From positions 65,084 to 129,083 of the forward strand of contig CAKRJY010000006.1 of assembly GCA_934352055.1 (NCBI GenBank): a stretch of 64,000 bases of DNA. The letters run 5' to 3'. The stretch comes from an uncultured Lachnospiraceae bacterium. GTDB lineage: Bacteria > Bacillota > Clostridia > Lachnospirales > Lachnospiraceae. This document shows positions 16,888-27,022 of the stretch, one piece after another. Made by a program: the position numbers and the translations under genes. The notes under the pieces are model-generated. The model did no database searches. It was not told the origin of the DNA and was given only the letters and a program-made list of their open reading frames with translations. Within the stretch, counting starts at the first letter, position 1; every line of letters starts with the position of its first letter.

Positions 16888-18390
16888 TTACAATATAGAA
16901 ATAAATCTGCGGAATTCTTTTAATCCCTCTTCATTACATTTAAATACACCTGCATCCTCAAGCACCTGGCAAAATACCTTGCCTACTTCCTGCTGTAAAA
17001 TTTCTTCTACATTGGATGCATCTATGGTAATACCCTTTTCTTTATAAGCAGCACAGAATTCGTCCACCCAGTCAGCATGCTTTTCCAATGCTTCATCTGC
17101 GCGAATATCCTTACCGTTTACAATGGCATCCGCTAGTGCTTCTAATTCACCTTTCAGTCGTGAAGGCAAAACAGCAAGTCCCATCACTTCAATCAAACCG
17201 ATGTTTTCTTTTTTGATATGATGTAATTTAGCATGTGGATGATATACGCCAAGCGGATGTTCTTCCGTTGTAATGTTATTACGAAGTGCCAAATCCAGTT
17301 CAAACCGGTCACCACGTTTTCTGGCGATTGGCGTGATAGTGTTATGCTTTTCTCCATCCGTCTCTGCGAAAATAAACGCATCTTCATCCGTATAATTTCT
17401 CCAGCATCCCAAAATATGATCTGCCAGATCTATGATACGTTTTTCATCCTTGCAGGAAAGTCGAATAACAGAAAGTGGCCACTTTACAATGCCCGCTTCT
17501 ACATCTTCATAACCTTTTACGGTAAATGTTTCCACAATCGGCGCTTTTTCCATAGCAAATGTATAATGACCACCCTGAAAATGATCATGGCTTAAAATAG
17601 AGCCGCCTACAATTGGCAGATCCGCATTAGATCCAAGGAAATAATGTGGAAATGTCTTAACAAAATCAAAAAGCTTTACAAACGTTGCGCGCTCAATTTT
17701 CATCGGCGTATGCTGTCCGTTAAAAACAATACAATGTTCGTTGTAATATACATAAGGAGAATACTGGAATCCCCATTTGCTTCCATTCATAGTAAGAGGA
17801 ATGATACGATGATTTTCTCGTGCCGGATGATTTACTCTTCCTGCATATCCCTCATTTTCTACACAAAGCAGGCATTTCGGATAAGCAGACTGCTTCGCAT
17901 TCTTTGCTGCTGCAATGGCTTTCGGATCTTTTTCCGGCTTAGAAAGATTAATCGTAATATCCAGTGTTCCATACTGCGTATCTACGGTCCATTTTTTATC
18001 CTTCTTCACACGATAACGACGGATATAGTCACTATCCTGGCTCAATTTAAAGAAATAATCTGTCGCATCCTGTGGCGATTTTTTGTAAGCCGCTTCGAAA
18101 TTTGCCTGCACGGTTGCCGGGCGTGGCATCAGACAGTTCATCAGACGTGTATCGAACAAGTCACGATATACAATACTGTCCTCAATCAGTCCTTTTTCAA
18201 CTGCTGCGTCCAGCAAATCCTTTAAGACATCCTCTAAGACAATATCGCTCAGGTCACATTCTGGATCTGTGTACTCATCTTCCTTCAGCACATCCAAAAG
18301 CAGATTTGTCGCATAAATCCTCTCACACTCTGGTGTAAGTCCTGTGTCGATACCATACTGTACCAACTTTTTCACACTTTCTTGTAACAT
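16888..18390 (-). CDS. galT: UTP/UDP-glucose--hexose-1-phosphate uridylyltransferase, class 2
   Basis: The Leloir-pathway enzyme transfers UMP from UDP-glucose to galactose-1-phosphate. At 500 residues this is the long Firmicutes form (GalT class 2), with the all-helical N-terminal part and the nucleotidyl-transfer site SHDHFQGGHY near residue 270. The LLCVENEGYAGR and QYSPYVYYNEHCIV blocks also match. The ATG has GAGGAGG upstream. It is separate from the galactosidase operon but transcribed in the same direction; galK and galE are not in the window. It would process galactose released by the GH36 and GH2 enzymes. Confidence 0.96.
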   Translation of the reverse strand: MLQESVKKLVQYGIDTGLTPECERIYATNLLLDVLKEDEYTDPECDLSDIVLEDVLKDLLDAAVEKGLIEDSIVYRDLFDTRLMNCLMPRPATVQANFEAAYKKSPQDATDYFFKLSQDSDYIRRYRVKKDKKWTVDTQYGTLDITINLSKPEKDPKAIAAAKNAKQSAYPKCLLCVENEGYAGRVNHPARENHRIIPLTMNGSKWGFQYSPYVYYNEHCIVFNGQHTPMKIERATFVKLFDFVKTFPHYFLGSNADLPIVGGSILSHDHFQGGHYTFAMEKAPIVETFTVKGYEDVEAGIVKWPLSVIRLSCKDEKRIIDLADHILGCWRNYTDEDAFIFAETDGEKHNTITPIARKRGDRFELDLALRNNITTEEHPLGVYHPHAKLHHIKKENIGLIEVMGLAVLPSRLKGELEALADAIVNGKDIRADEALEKHADWVDEFCAAYKEKGITIDASNVEEILQQEVGKVFCQVLEDAGVFKCNEEGLKEFRRFISIL

Positions 18391-18460
18391 AATACTTTCC
18401 TCCTCTTACGGAAACCAAACTCAAAAGCTGCGTTTCCGCTGTTTCCACTATACGAAATTT

Positions 18461-19117
18461 CTATGCTTTTGACAAGAGCAGGTTTAGCAACTCTTCTACC
18501 GAATCGACGATATAAGTTGCTCCTGCCTGCGTCAGTTCTTCCCGACTACCATAGCCAAAGGTAACACCTATACTATCTAACCCATTCGCAATAGCGCCTT
18601 CTATATCATGATGGCGATCTCCCACCATCACGATCTCTTTCTTATCTACATCCGGTATTTGCTCCAGTGCATAAGCAATCACTTCGCTCTTTGCTGTTCG
18701 CGTTTCATCCATCGTTGCCCCTGCAATAAAGTTAAAATATGGTGCTATTCCAAAACGCTGCAAGATCTGCTCACTAAAAAATTCTGGTTTGCTTGTCGCC
18801 ACAAGCAATTGTTTTCCTGCACTTTTTAATGCCAAAAGCATTTCTTGTATGCCATCGAACACTCTGTTTTCAAACAAACCTTTTGCACTGTAGTACTCTC
18901 TATAATAAGCCACTGCCTGCACAGCCTGTACTTCATCTAATCCATAATAATTCTGAAAAGAATCCCTTAATGGCGGTCCAACAAAGCAAAGCAGATCCGC
19001 TTTATCCTGCACTTCTATTCCAAATTTATCCAGCGCATATGCCACAGAATTTACAATTCCCGGCGCAGATTCTGTCAATGTTCCATCTAAATCAAATAAA
19101 ATCGTACGATATACCAT
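18461..19117 (-). CDS. HAD-superfamily phosphatase (phosphoglycolate-phosphatase-like)
   Basis: The 218-residue protein has the four HAD motifs: FDLDGTLTES with the Asp nucleophile at about residues 8-17, LLVATSKPE, the later Lys, and VMVGDRHHDIEGA. The helical cap after motif I is of the Gph/PpaX type. I chose the ATG at 19117, after AAGGAAAAGG, instead of the one five codons upstream that overlaps this site. Substrates of this group include phosphoglycolate, pyrophosphate and small phosphosugars; none can be picked from the sequence. It is divergent from xpt. Confidence 0.9.
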   Translation of the reverse strand: MVYRTILFDLDGTLTESAPGIVNSVAYALDKFGIEVQDKADLLCFVGPPLRDSFQNYYGLDEVQAVQAVAYYREYYSAKGLFENRVFDGIQEMLLALKSAGKQLLVATSKPEFFSEQILQRFGIAPYFNFIAGATMDETRTAKSEVIAYALEQIPDVDKKEIVMVGDRHHDIEGAIANGLDSIGVTFGYGSREELTQAGATYIVDSVEELLNLLLSKA

Positions 19118-19308
19118 AACCTTTTCCTTCATTAAAAAAGTATTCTATTTTCCATTTACAGTTCTAATAGAACTCATAGATGTTTTTAGTATAACACAAT
19201 TCAGGTTATTTTTATGAGATTATTGTTTTTTCCTCATTTTTTTGTTAGTCTGTTTTTATTGAAATTACAATACGTTCATATACATAAAATAGGAGGAGTA
19301 ACGAAATT

Positions 19309-19890
19309 ATGAATTTTTTAGAAGAGCGAATCGTCAAAGACGGCATTGTAAAAGAAGGCAATGTTCTTAAGGTAGATAGTTTCTTAAATCACCAGATGGA
19401 CATTGCACTCTTTGATGAAATGGGAGCAGAATTTAAAAAACGTTTTGCTGATGCCAACATCAACAAAATCCTTACCATCGAAGCTTCCGGTATCGGTATT
19501 GCCTGCATCGTCGCAAGACATTTTGGTGTACCGGTTGTCTTTGCCAAGAAATCAAAAAGCATCAACATTGACGGTGACACTTACAAAGCTGAAGTAGAGT
19601 CTTTCACACACAAGTGCAAAAATCACGTCATTGTTTCACGCAAATTTTTAAGTCCGGACGACCATGTTCTGATTATTGATGATTTTCTTGCTAACGGCTG
19701 TGCTTTACAGGGACTGATCTCCATCGTAAATGAGGCTGGTGGCACCGTAGAAGGTATTGGCATTGCAGTTGAAAAGGGCTTCCAAAATGGTGGTCGTATC
19801 ATCCGCAATCTTGGTTTCCACTTAGAATCTCTTGCTATTGTAGAAAGCATGGATGCTACAACCGGAGAAATCACATTCCGCGAGCAATAA
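19309..19890 (+). CDS. xpt: Xanthine phosphoribosyltransferase
   Basis: The 193-residue enzyme converts xanthine and PRPP to XMP in purine salvage. Hallmarks are the N-terminal LEERIVKDGIV, the TIEASGIGIA block, and the PRPP-binding motif VLIIDDFLANG near residues 124-134. The ribosome site is AGGAGGAG. In many Firmicutes xpt heads an operon with the xanthine permease pbuX under a purine riboswitch. Here the permease follows but lacks its beginning, and I could not find the purine-riboswitch core in the 191-bp leader. Confidence 0.96.
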   Translation: MNFLEERIVKDGIVKEGNVLKVDSFLNHQMDIALFDEMGAEFKKRFADANINKILTIEASGIGIACIVARHFGVPVVFAKKSKSINIDGDTYKAEVESFTHKCKNHVIVSRKFLSPDDHVLIIDDFLANGCALQGLISIVNEAGGTVEGIGIAVEKGFQNGGRIIRNLGFHLESLAIVESMDATTGEITFREQ

Positions 19891-20908
19891 TTTTTATACA
19901 CTATACTACAGAAACATTGTCGGTGCCGTTATCGTCGGTGGTATCATTGAAGGTATCCTCGGCCTGCTGGCACGCTATTGGATTCGTCTCATTACACCGA
20001 TTGTATCTTCTACGGTTGTAACTGCCATTGGTTTTTCCCTGCTCTCCGTAGGCGCCTCTTCTTTTGGTGGCGGCAGCGGAAGTGATTCCTTTGGTTCTGC
20101 AACCAACTGGATTTTAGGAAGCATCACTTTGTTATGTTGTATCTTATTTAATATTTTTGCAAAATCCTACTTCAAACAGTTATCCGTTTTATTCGGCCTT
20201 GTTGTTGGCTATCTTGTTGCCATTGCCATGGGAGTCGTTGATTTCAGTTCTTTACAAAACACAGCTGTCATTGCGTTTCCATCTTTACTGCCGTTTAAAC
20301 CGGAATTTAATATCAATGCCATTATTTCAACAACATTGATCTTTTTGGTATCTGCGACAGAAACCATTGGCGATACTTCAGCACTCGCAGCCTCTGGTCT
20401 GAATCGTGAAGCTAGTTTAAAAGAGACTTCCGGTTCCATTGCCTGTGATGGCTTTATCAGTGCCCTATCCGGTCTGTTTGGCTGTATGCCGATCACATCC
20501 TTTAGTCAAAATGTTGGTTTGGTTGCCATGACAAAAGTTGTCAACCGCTTTGCAATCGCAACAGGTGCCATCATCATGATTCTTGCCGGTATCTTCCCGT
20601 TTTTTGGTTCCGTACTTGCAACATTACCAGATGCCGTACTCGGCGGATGTACGTTAATGATGTTTGGTAATATCGTCATCAGTGGTTTACAGATGATGGG
20701 AAAGGCAGGATTTACACAGAGAAACATTACCATTGCCGCTCTTTCACTCAGTGTTGGTATCGGCTTTACACAAGTCCCTGAAATCTTTGCCATCTTCCCA
20801 CAGATTATTCAGACGGTATTTGCAGAGAACTGTGTTGCCGTCGTATTTATCGTTTCCATTATTTTAAATCTAGTACTGCCAAAAAATATGGAAGCTACAA
20901 CAAAATAA
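19891..20908 (+). pseudogene. pbuX: Xanthine/uracil permease lacking its N-terminal third (decayed pbuX)
   Basis: The open frame after the xpt stop encodes NCS2-family sequence from IVGAVIVGGIIEG onward, including SATETIGDTSALAASG, GCMPITSFSQNVGL and LGGCTLMMFG, to a normal C-terminus. Compared from memory with intact PbuX proteins (about 440-460 residues), about 95-115 residues are missing: the first membrane helices with the QH and central glycine motifs. The homology begins within a few codons of the xpt stop, with no ribosome site and no nearby ATG. The only upstream ATG (19853) lies inside xpt in another frame. A deletion between xpt and pbuX explains this. Transport function is unlikely. 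Confidence 0.8.
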
Positions 20909-20910
20909 TT

Positions 20911-21798
20911 TTACGAAGCAAAAAAAGCAAGTGCAATTGCCCCTGGACCCACATGCGTACCAATAGCTGCGCCAATGGAAACCACGGGCAATTCCTCTTT
21001 TTTGCGATCCTTTTCCCACAAGATATGACTATCATCAATATACTTGCGGATCAGCCGGTCTGACAATCCTGTGTAGCCAAGACAAAATGGTCTGCTAAAA
21101 TCTATACCACCTACCGACTGCGTACGCTGTATCAGTAGGTTCTTTCCGTTTTTGGAGCCATGTGCTTTTCCTAATACAACCACTTCTCCATCTTCCACAC
21201 CCACAACCGGCTTAATGGAAAGTGCACCTCCAAGCATTGCTGCAGTTGCCGAAATACGTCCTCCTTTTTTCAGATATTCCAACGTATCTAATAGCGCAAT
21301 TACCTGCAACTCTTTCTTCTCTTTTTCTAAGCAAGTTACTACTTCATCGATGGATTTGCCCATCTGCACAAGTTCAAGTGCACGCATAACCAGGCAGCGC
21401 TCTCCCACCGCCACACTTTCACTGTCTACCACATACACTTGATTTTCATATTCTTCTGCTGCAATACAAGCACTCTGGTAGGTTCCGGATAATTTAGAAG
21501 AAAGCGTAATCACCAGTAATTGCACAGCTTCCTCTTCGCCGTCCGTCTCCTCTGCCATTCTTTTCTGCCCAGCTTCAAATTCTTCCTGATATGCTTCTAA
21601 AAATTCATAAGGGCTGATCTGGCTTGTTTTCGGCAGCACATCAGTCTCAATCAATTTCTCATAAAAAGTCTCATGTGCTAAATCTACACCATCCAAGTAA
21701 TGTTCTTCCTCAAACGATACATGCAATGGCACTACACGCACATCCTCATGTGTATCCGCTAAAATATCTGAACCAGAGTCTGTTATAATCTTAATCAT
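20911..21798 (-). CDS. DegV-family fatty-acid-binding protein
   Basis: The 295-residue protein matches the DegV (FakB-like) family, which bind a fatty acid and present it to the FakA kinase. It starts with IKIITDSGSDI and has the TSQISPYEF block, VITLSSKLSGTYQSA and the later GRISATAAMLGGALSIKPV, all diagnostic. The start has GTGAGGT upstream. It converges with the permease remnant, the two stops lying two bases apart. Most Firmicutes have several DegV paralogues; no fakA is visible here. Confidence 0.94.
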   Translation of the reverse strand: MIKIITDSGSDILADTHEDVRVVPLHVSFEEEHYLDGVDLAHETFYEKLIETDVLPKTSQISPYEFLEAYQEEFEAGQKRMAEETDGEEEAVQLLVITLSSKLSGTYQSACIAAEEYENQVYVVDSESVAVGERCLVMRALELVQMGKSIDEVVTCLEKEKKELQVIALLDTLEYLKKGGRISATAAMLGGALSIKPVVGVEDGEVVVLGKAHGSKNGKNLLIQRTQSVGGIDFSRPFCLGYTGLSDRLIRKYIDDSHILWEKDRKKEELPVVSIGAAIGTHVGPGAIALAFFAS

Positions 21799-21905
21799 GG
21801 TATTTATACCTCACTTTTTCATTTTTGTGTATTACTTGAGGTAGTATAACGAAATATATCCATGATGTCAAATTTAGCGACTACAGAAGCACATTGACGC
21901 CTTTG

Positions 21906-23318
21906 CTATTCCTGTTCTCTTTGCTTTGCTAATTCTGCGTAAACATCAACTAACCTTTCTTTGGAAAGCTTATATCCAAACGCCAGTAAAAAGAACATAA
22001 TCAAAAGTACAATTGCAGGCACAAGTGTCGCCATATCATATAATCTTGTCACAACATCTGCTGACTGTTTGCTTGCATCAACGTTATATCCAATGACACC
22101 GAGTAAAATCGGTACACCAACGCCAGCCAGAGTCTGTCCTAGTTTTCTTGTAAAAGAATACAATGCGTACGAAGTACCTTCCTCACGTCTTCCGGACAAC
22201 AATTCATGATAATCAATAACATCCATGACCAGCGCCCACACTTCCAGAGTCAAAAATGTCTGCCCCGCACCAGAGAAAAACAATAGTGCCATAAAAATGT
22301 AAGGATTATGCACTGCTGCGGTGAACTTTAAAAAGTACATCAAAAAGTTAATCACTGCTGCAAATGCCAATCCAAAAGCACAAATTTCTTTTTTTCCAAA
22401 CTTTCGTACCAATTTATTGATGATTGGTAAAAATAAAGCCATCGGCACATATGTACATATCGTCACAAAACTGTAAAGACCCGGTTTTTGGTAAAAATTC
22501 AAAAACAGATAATTGTATGTTGTCTGTGTATACATTTGAAATGCAATTAACAGCATCGATACCATGCAAAGAAAAATGAATGGTGGATTTTTTAAGAGAT
22601 CACCAACGGTTCGGAACACATGCATTCCATCCTGTTTTTGTTTCGGTGGTATGGTAATACGTTCTTGTACATTTTTAAAATGTAAGCCATAAACGCCAAT
22701 GGATACGACTGCAATACAAAGTACTGCAAATCCTAATTTCGCCGGATCAAGCACTTTCGTCTCCGTTCCATCAGCTCCAATAACCGTAGAATATACAAGC
22801 AGTGGTAATAAAATCATAGATGGAATATTACCAAAGCCAGCCCCAACAGACCGCCATACAGAAAGCGATGATCGTTCCATCGGATCGTCTGTCATAACAG
22901 ATGCCAGTGACCCATACGGAATATTTACGCCGGTATACATCATGCCATATAAAATATAAGTAATATACGCATAAATCAGATACTGATTCGTTGTAAGCCC
23001 CGGAATTTTAACAAACATTAATACCGCAGCCACAGCAAGTGGAATGGATGCCCACATAACATAAGGGCGAAATCGTCCCCATTTTGTTGGTTTTCTTGAA
23101 TCAATAAATCCACCCCATAAAGGATCATTGATTGCATCCCAGATTCTGGCAACCAGCATCAAAATCGTAATCTGTGCTAACGGAATATGCAGACAGTCTG
23201 TATAAAACATTGTCAAAAATGATGATATCAGTGAAAATGTCAAAACACCTCCAAAATCACCACATGCATATGCCATCTTCTCTTTTGTCTTTAGTCCATG
23301 TGTTTGTTTTTCCCCCAT
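21906..23318 (-). CDS. GPH-family sugar:cation symporter
   Basis: A second GPH transporter of 470 residues and twelve helices. The N-terminal LKTKEKMAYACGDFGG and the loop INDPLWGGFIDSRKPTKWGRFRPY are diagnostic. I start at 23318, where AAAGGAG precedes the ATG by five bases, rather than at 23351. It is divergent from a type-B carboxylesterase gene with 222 bp between them, so both may respond to one signal. An ester-decorated plant glycoside is a plausible substrate, which is inference from context only. Confidence 0.92.
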   Translation of the reverse strand: MGEKQTHGLKTKEKMAYACGDFGGVLTFSLISSFLTMFYTDCLHIPLAQITILMLVARIWDAINDPLWGGFIDSRKPTKWGRFRPYVMWASIPLAVAAVLMFVKIPGLTTNQYLIYAYITYILYGMMYTGVNIPYGSLASVMTDDPMERSSLSVWRSVGAGFGNIPSMILLPLLVYSTVIGADGTETKVLDPAKLGFAVLCIAVVSIGVYGLHFKNVQERITIPPKQKQDGMHVFRTVGDLLKNPPFIFLCMVSMLLIAFQMYTQTTYNYLFLNFYQKPGLYSFVTICTYVPMALFLPIINKLVRKFGKKEICAFGLAFAAVINFLMYFLKFTAAVHNPYIFMALLFFSGAGQTFLTLEVWALVMDVIDYHELLSGRREEGTSYALYSFTRKLGQTLAGVGVPILLGVIGYNVDASKQSADVVTRLYDMATLVPAIVLLIMFFLLAFGYKLSKERLVDVYAELAKQREQE

Positions 23319-23540
23319 TATAACTCTCCTTTTCCTATGATAAAATGTCACAAGTTATATTAATTAACTCGTTTAATTTATTACATTTTACTACTTTAGT
23401 ATTGATATATCAAGATTATTTGTGCATGTTTTTCATTATTTTTTAACTCTTTTAAAAATTTATGTGCAAATGCTTTCTAACGTGCTAAAATACAAACAGG
23501 ATATTTTTCATCTGCAAACAGACAAAATAAGGAGGCATCT

Positions 23541-24881
23541 ATGGAAAACTTCGTTACAACCCAAACCCGCTGCGGTGATATTCGCGGTATACACTGCGAC
23601 GGCTATCATAAATATTTAGGAGTTCGCTATGCAACCGCCGAGCGTTTTGCCTATGCCACTCCTGTAACAAAATGGGACGGCATCTATGATGCCACACACT
23701 ATGGTAATGTGTGTCCGCAAAATCGTACCTTCTATGAACATCTGGAAATTCCAGAGCGCCTGTTCTACCACAATGAATTTCGACAGGATCAAATCTTCCA
23801 TTATGATGAAGATTGTCTGAATCTGAATATTTTTTCCCCCGATGGAACCGGTCCATTTCCTGTACTCGTTTTCATTCATGGTGGCGGATTTGACTCCGGT
23901 GCCAATTATGATAGTGCCATCGATGGTGCGGCTTATGCCAAACGTGGCATCGTTTTTGTATCCATTCATTATCGTGTAAGTATCTTTGGATATTTTACAC
24001 ATCCAGACATCCAGCGTGCTTATGGGCGCGATGGCAATTTTGGTCTGGATGACCAGTTCACTGCACTGCAATGGATCAAGGAAAACATTGCCGATTACCA
24101 GGGCGATGCCAATAATATAACTGTCATGGGACAAAGTGCCGGTGCAATCTCCATCCAATATTTAAGCCTTAGTCCCAAATGTGATGGTCTCTATCAACGC
24201 GCTATTATGTTATCCGGAGGTGGCATGTTTCCAAAATTTGCACTTCCGCGTGCTTCTGCAAACACCCATGCATACTGGGCAGACTTCATGCAGACTGCCG
24301 GCGTAACCGATTTAGACAGTTTAAAAAAATTAGATACGCACTCCATCTTTACCGCAATAGAAAACCTAAAATCACGTCGTAAAGATAACACGTACAATAC
24401 CATGCCTGTTGTGGATGGCTACCTGATCAGTGCACCCGTGGACACCTTGATTTCGCATCCACTTCCCATTGATTATATGCTTGGTTACACAAATAATGAT
24501 ATGTATGCCATCATTATGGGATATATATCCCACAAATATGCTCGAGAAAATCATGCCTATCTGTATTATTTTGATATTGATGCTCCTGGGTCTGATCACA
24601 ATGGTGCCTTTCACTCCTGTGATTTGCGATATGTATTCGGAACACTGCAAAAGTCGCATCGTCCATATGACCGGGAGGATACCCTTGTCTCTGACATGAT
24701 GATCCGTTACATCTCCTCTTTTGTAAAAAACGGTGATCCAAATCAAGCCTCTTTACCACAGTGGAAGAAAGCCGGACATCAGGCGCTTCATATCCAAAAG
24801 CCTGCACGTTGCATTACCATGGGTTCTGCAAACTGGTTAAAACTATTGTATAACACATTGACAAAAGGCGATCCCAAATAG
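23541..24881 (+). CDS. Type-B carboxylesterase (alpha/beta hydrolase)
   Basis: The 446-residue protein has the carboxylesterase-B signature: the oxyanion loop FIHGGGFDSG, the entry motif DEDCLNLNIF, the nucleophile elbow GQSAGA and the late histidine in HNGAFHSCDLRYVFG. It lacks a signal peptide, so it acts in the cytoplasm. AGGAGG precedes the ATG. It pairs divergently with a GPH sugar symporter; together they suggest import and deacylation of an esterified sugar or xenobiotic. It is shorter than the usual 480-550 residues, mainly in the loop-rich middle. Confidence 0.9.
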   Translation: MENFVTTQTRCGDIRGIHCDGYHKYLGVRYATAERFAYATPVTKWDGIYDATHYGNVCPQNRTFYEHLEIPERLFYHNEFRQDQIFHYDEDCLNLNIFSPDGTGPFPVLVFIHGGGFDSGANYDSAIDGAAYAKRGIVFVSIHYRVSIFGYFTHPDIQRAYGRDGNFGLDDQFTALQWIKENIADYQGDANNITVMGQSAGAISIQYLSLSPKCDGLYQRAIMLSGGGMFPKFALPRASANTHAYWADFMQTAGVTDLDSLKKLDTHSIFTAIENLKSRRKDNTYNTMPVVDGYLISAPVDTLISHPLPIDYMLGYTNNDMYAIIMGYISHKYARENHAYLYYFDIDAPGSDHNGAFHSCDLRYVFGTLQKSHRPYDREDTLVSDMMIRYISSFVKNGDPNQASLPQWKKAGHQALHIQKPARCITMGSANWLKLLYNTLTKGDPK

Positions 24882-24894
24882 GGACCGCCTTTTT
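24863..24894. terminator. Bidirectional terminator overlapping the esterase stop
   Basis: The stem AAAGGCG.CCC / GGG.CGCCTTT is flanked by A and T runs between the convergent esterase and helicase genes. The TAG of the esterase lies in its loop. Confidence 0.85.
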
Positions 24895-26989
24895 ACTCAT
24901 CATCTTCCAATACCAGATTCCCGGATAAAAACACATTCGGATAGGCAAACGTCTTGTTTACGCCCGCAAACGATATACGGATTTTTCCTGTTTCTTCGGA
25001 AACCGAACCCACTTCACCTCGCCCATACCGGCTATGAATGACCATATCGCCTCTCTGCACTTTCGGAATGATTCTACCGGATTCTTTCCGTTTTTCTTTG
25101 CTATATGTTTTTGTTTCGGGCAACAACTCACCAAGAAACGTAGATTTTGTCTTTCCTCGGAAAAGAATTAAATTTTCTTTTGCTCTCGTAATTCCCACAT
25201 AGAACAATCGTCGTTCTTCTTCGTAGGCTGCAATTTCTTCCCGGGATGCCCTGCGATAGGAAGTCAGTGCTGTCTCCGGAAAGAGCCCATCTGCTACATC
25301 CAAAAGATACACCGTATCATATTCCAAGCCCTTACTCGAATGAATGGTGGAAAGAACCATTTTTGCTTGGCTGTCATTTTCCTTTGAACGTAATGTTTCT
25401 TCCAACTCATCCAAATGTGCAACAAAGGAAAGTGGCGATTCCACGCCCTCCGCAAGCATCTGTAAAATCTCTGTTTTTGTATTTTTCAGACGTGTGCGCT
25501 CCACATAGTCCAAATAGCCCATGGGATTTAAAATCCGAAACAGTGCTTTGGGCGCTGATTCCCGCATCATATTTACCATATGCGTTCGCATCGCTTTGAT
25601 TTTACCTGCTGTCCAATTGCCCTCTCCATAATATTCCAATGCCACGTCAAACACACTGCTTTCATCCCGTCGCGCCTTTGCACAAATAGCTTCCGCATCT
25701 GCTCTTTTCATAAAAAACTGTAATTTGTAGTATATCTGCATAAAACGCTTTGTATCCGTTGTATCGGCTGCAAACATAATAATATTTCGAATATCATTTA
25801 CAATGCGATGTGTAAAAAATGAAATTTCTGCATTCTTCATGCGATAAGGAATCCCATGTTTTTCAAGCAAATCGATCAATGGCAGCGCACTTTCATTATC
25901 CCGGTATAAAACTGCTGTCGTCTGCTGATCTTCTGCCGCCTCATCCATCAGACTGCGCGCCACCTTTAACAAATAGCCGTACTGACCTTTTCGTCGCACT
26001 ACATCCACGGTGCGAATCTGACTCGTTGCAGGGTGAGATGGATACATATGTTTTTCATGACGCAATGTATTCTTTTGAATGAAAGCATCTGCCGCCGCAA
26101 CAATATTGGCATTGGAACGATAATTTGTCTCCATCAGCAGTACGGATGCATGCGCATATTGCTTTTCAAACGAAAGCAATGCCTCCGGATAGGCTGCACG
26201 AAATCCATATATGCTCTGATCTTCATCACCGACCATAAAAATATGCGCATCTTTTTGCGCTAAAAGCGCAATAATAGCATGCTGAATTTTTGACGTGTCC
26301 TGTGCCTCATCCACACACAGATAGTGATATTGTCTTTGAAATGCTTCCAGCAGCTCCGGCGCACTCCGAAACATGTTGTACGCATACACCATCTGGTCAT
26401 CAAAATCCATCAGATTGCGTGCCCGCAGCTCTTTACGATACCGCTGATAAATTTCAACCAGATCGTATTCTGCTTCCTCACCAAACGCTTGGATCTCTTT
26501 TTCCGATAACATCCGATTCTTTATAAACGTAATACGTGTTGCAAGATCTGACAAATCATTTTCACTCGGAAAGTCCCGCTCTACCTGCTGGTATAGCATC
26601 GCTAAAATCTTTGCCTTTTCACTCTCGTCACTTAAAAGCGAAAACGCAGCTTTTCCCACCATACGACTATATATCGCAATTGCCTTGGCACAAATACCAT
26701 TGATTGTGCGAAACTCCACGCGGCTTGCCAGTTCTTTGCCAAACATGCGCTCACAACGGCTATACATATCATTTTTTGCTGCCACATTATAGGTGACAAC
26801 CAGTATTTCTTCCGGCGTAATACCTTTACAATAAACCATATAACCAATGCGCGTCACCAGAACCGTTGTCTTACCAGATCCAGGCACTGCCAAAAGAAGT
26901 GTTGGCCGCTCTACCGCCTGCACTGCCTTCCACTGCTGTTCGTTCAAATCCATATGAAATTTTTTGATAAATTCTTCAAAAGTCAACAT
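24893..26989 (-). CDS. UvrD/PcrA-like superfamily 1 DNA helicase
   Basis: The 698-residue ATP-dependent 3'-5' helicase has Walker A AVPGSGKTT (residues 34-42), motif II VDEAQDTS, motif III GDEDQSIYGFR, motif IV NYRS, STIHSSKGLEYD and motif VI VGITRAKE. The C-terminal region GDMVIHSRYGRGEVG resembles the RNA-polymerase-binding Tudor-like domain of PcrA. The N-terminal Q motif (LNEQQWKAV) is present. It is slightly shorter than PcrA (about 720-740), so it may be a second UvrD-type paralogue for repair. It lies downstream of pucR on the same strand with a 33-bp gap. Confidence 0.93.
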   Translation of the reverse strand: MLTFEEFIKKFHMDLNEQQWKAVQAVERPTLLLAVPGSGKTTVLVTRIGYMVYCKGITPEEILVVTYNVAAKNDMYSRCERMFGKELASRVEFRTINGICAKAIAIYSRMVGKAAFSLLSDESEKAKILAMLYQQVERDFPSENDLSDLATRITFIKNRMLSEKEIQAFGEEAEYDLVEIYQRYRKELRARNLMDFDDQMVYAYNMFRSAPELLEAFQRQYHYLCVDEAQDTSKIQHAIIALLAQKDAHIFMVGDEDQSIYGFRAAYPEALLSFEKQYAHASVLLMETNYRSNANIVAAADAFIQKNTLRHEKHMYPSHPATSQIRTVDVVRRKGQYGYLLKVARSLMDEAAEDQQTTAVLYRDNESALPLIDLLEKHGIPYRMKNAEISFFTHRIVNDIRNIIMFAADTTDTKRFMQIYYKLQFFMKRADAEAICAKARRDESSVFDVALEYYGEGNWTAGKIKAMRTHMVNMMRESAPKALFRILNPMGYLDYVERTRLKNTKTEILQMLAEGVESPLSFVAHLDELEETLRSKENDSQAKMVLSTIHSSKGLEYDTVYLLDVADGLFPETALTSYRRASREEIAAYEEERRLFYVGITRAKENLILFRGKTKSTFLGELLPETKTYSKEKRKESGRIIPKVQRGDMVIHSRYGRGEVGSVSEETGKIRISFAGVNKTFAYPNVFLSGNLVLEDDE

Positions 26990-27022
26990 AATCTATACCA
27001 TACCATAGAAACGGATATCCTT

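Noticed and set aside
19133..19308. Purine riboswitch upstream of xpt
   Set aside because: I looked for the three-way-junction core and its conserved loops and did not find them; the leader is AT-rich and unstructured.
19853..20908. Full-length permease ORF starting at the ATG inside xpt
   Set aside because: The first 12 or so codons overlap xpt in another frame and have no NCS2 similarity or ribosome site, so the reading frame is treated as a 5'-deleted gene.
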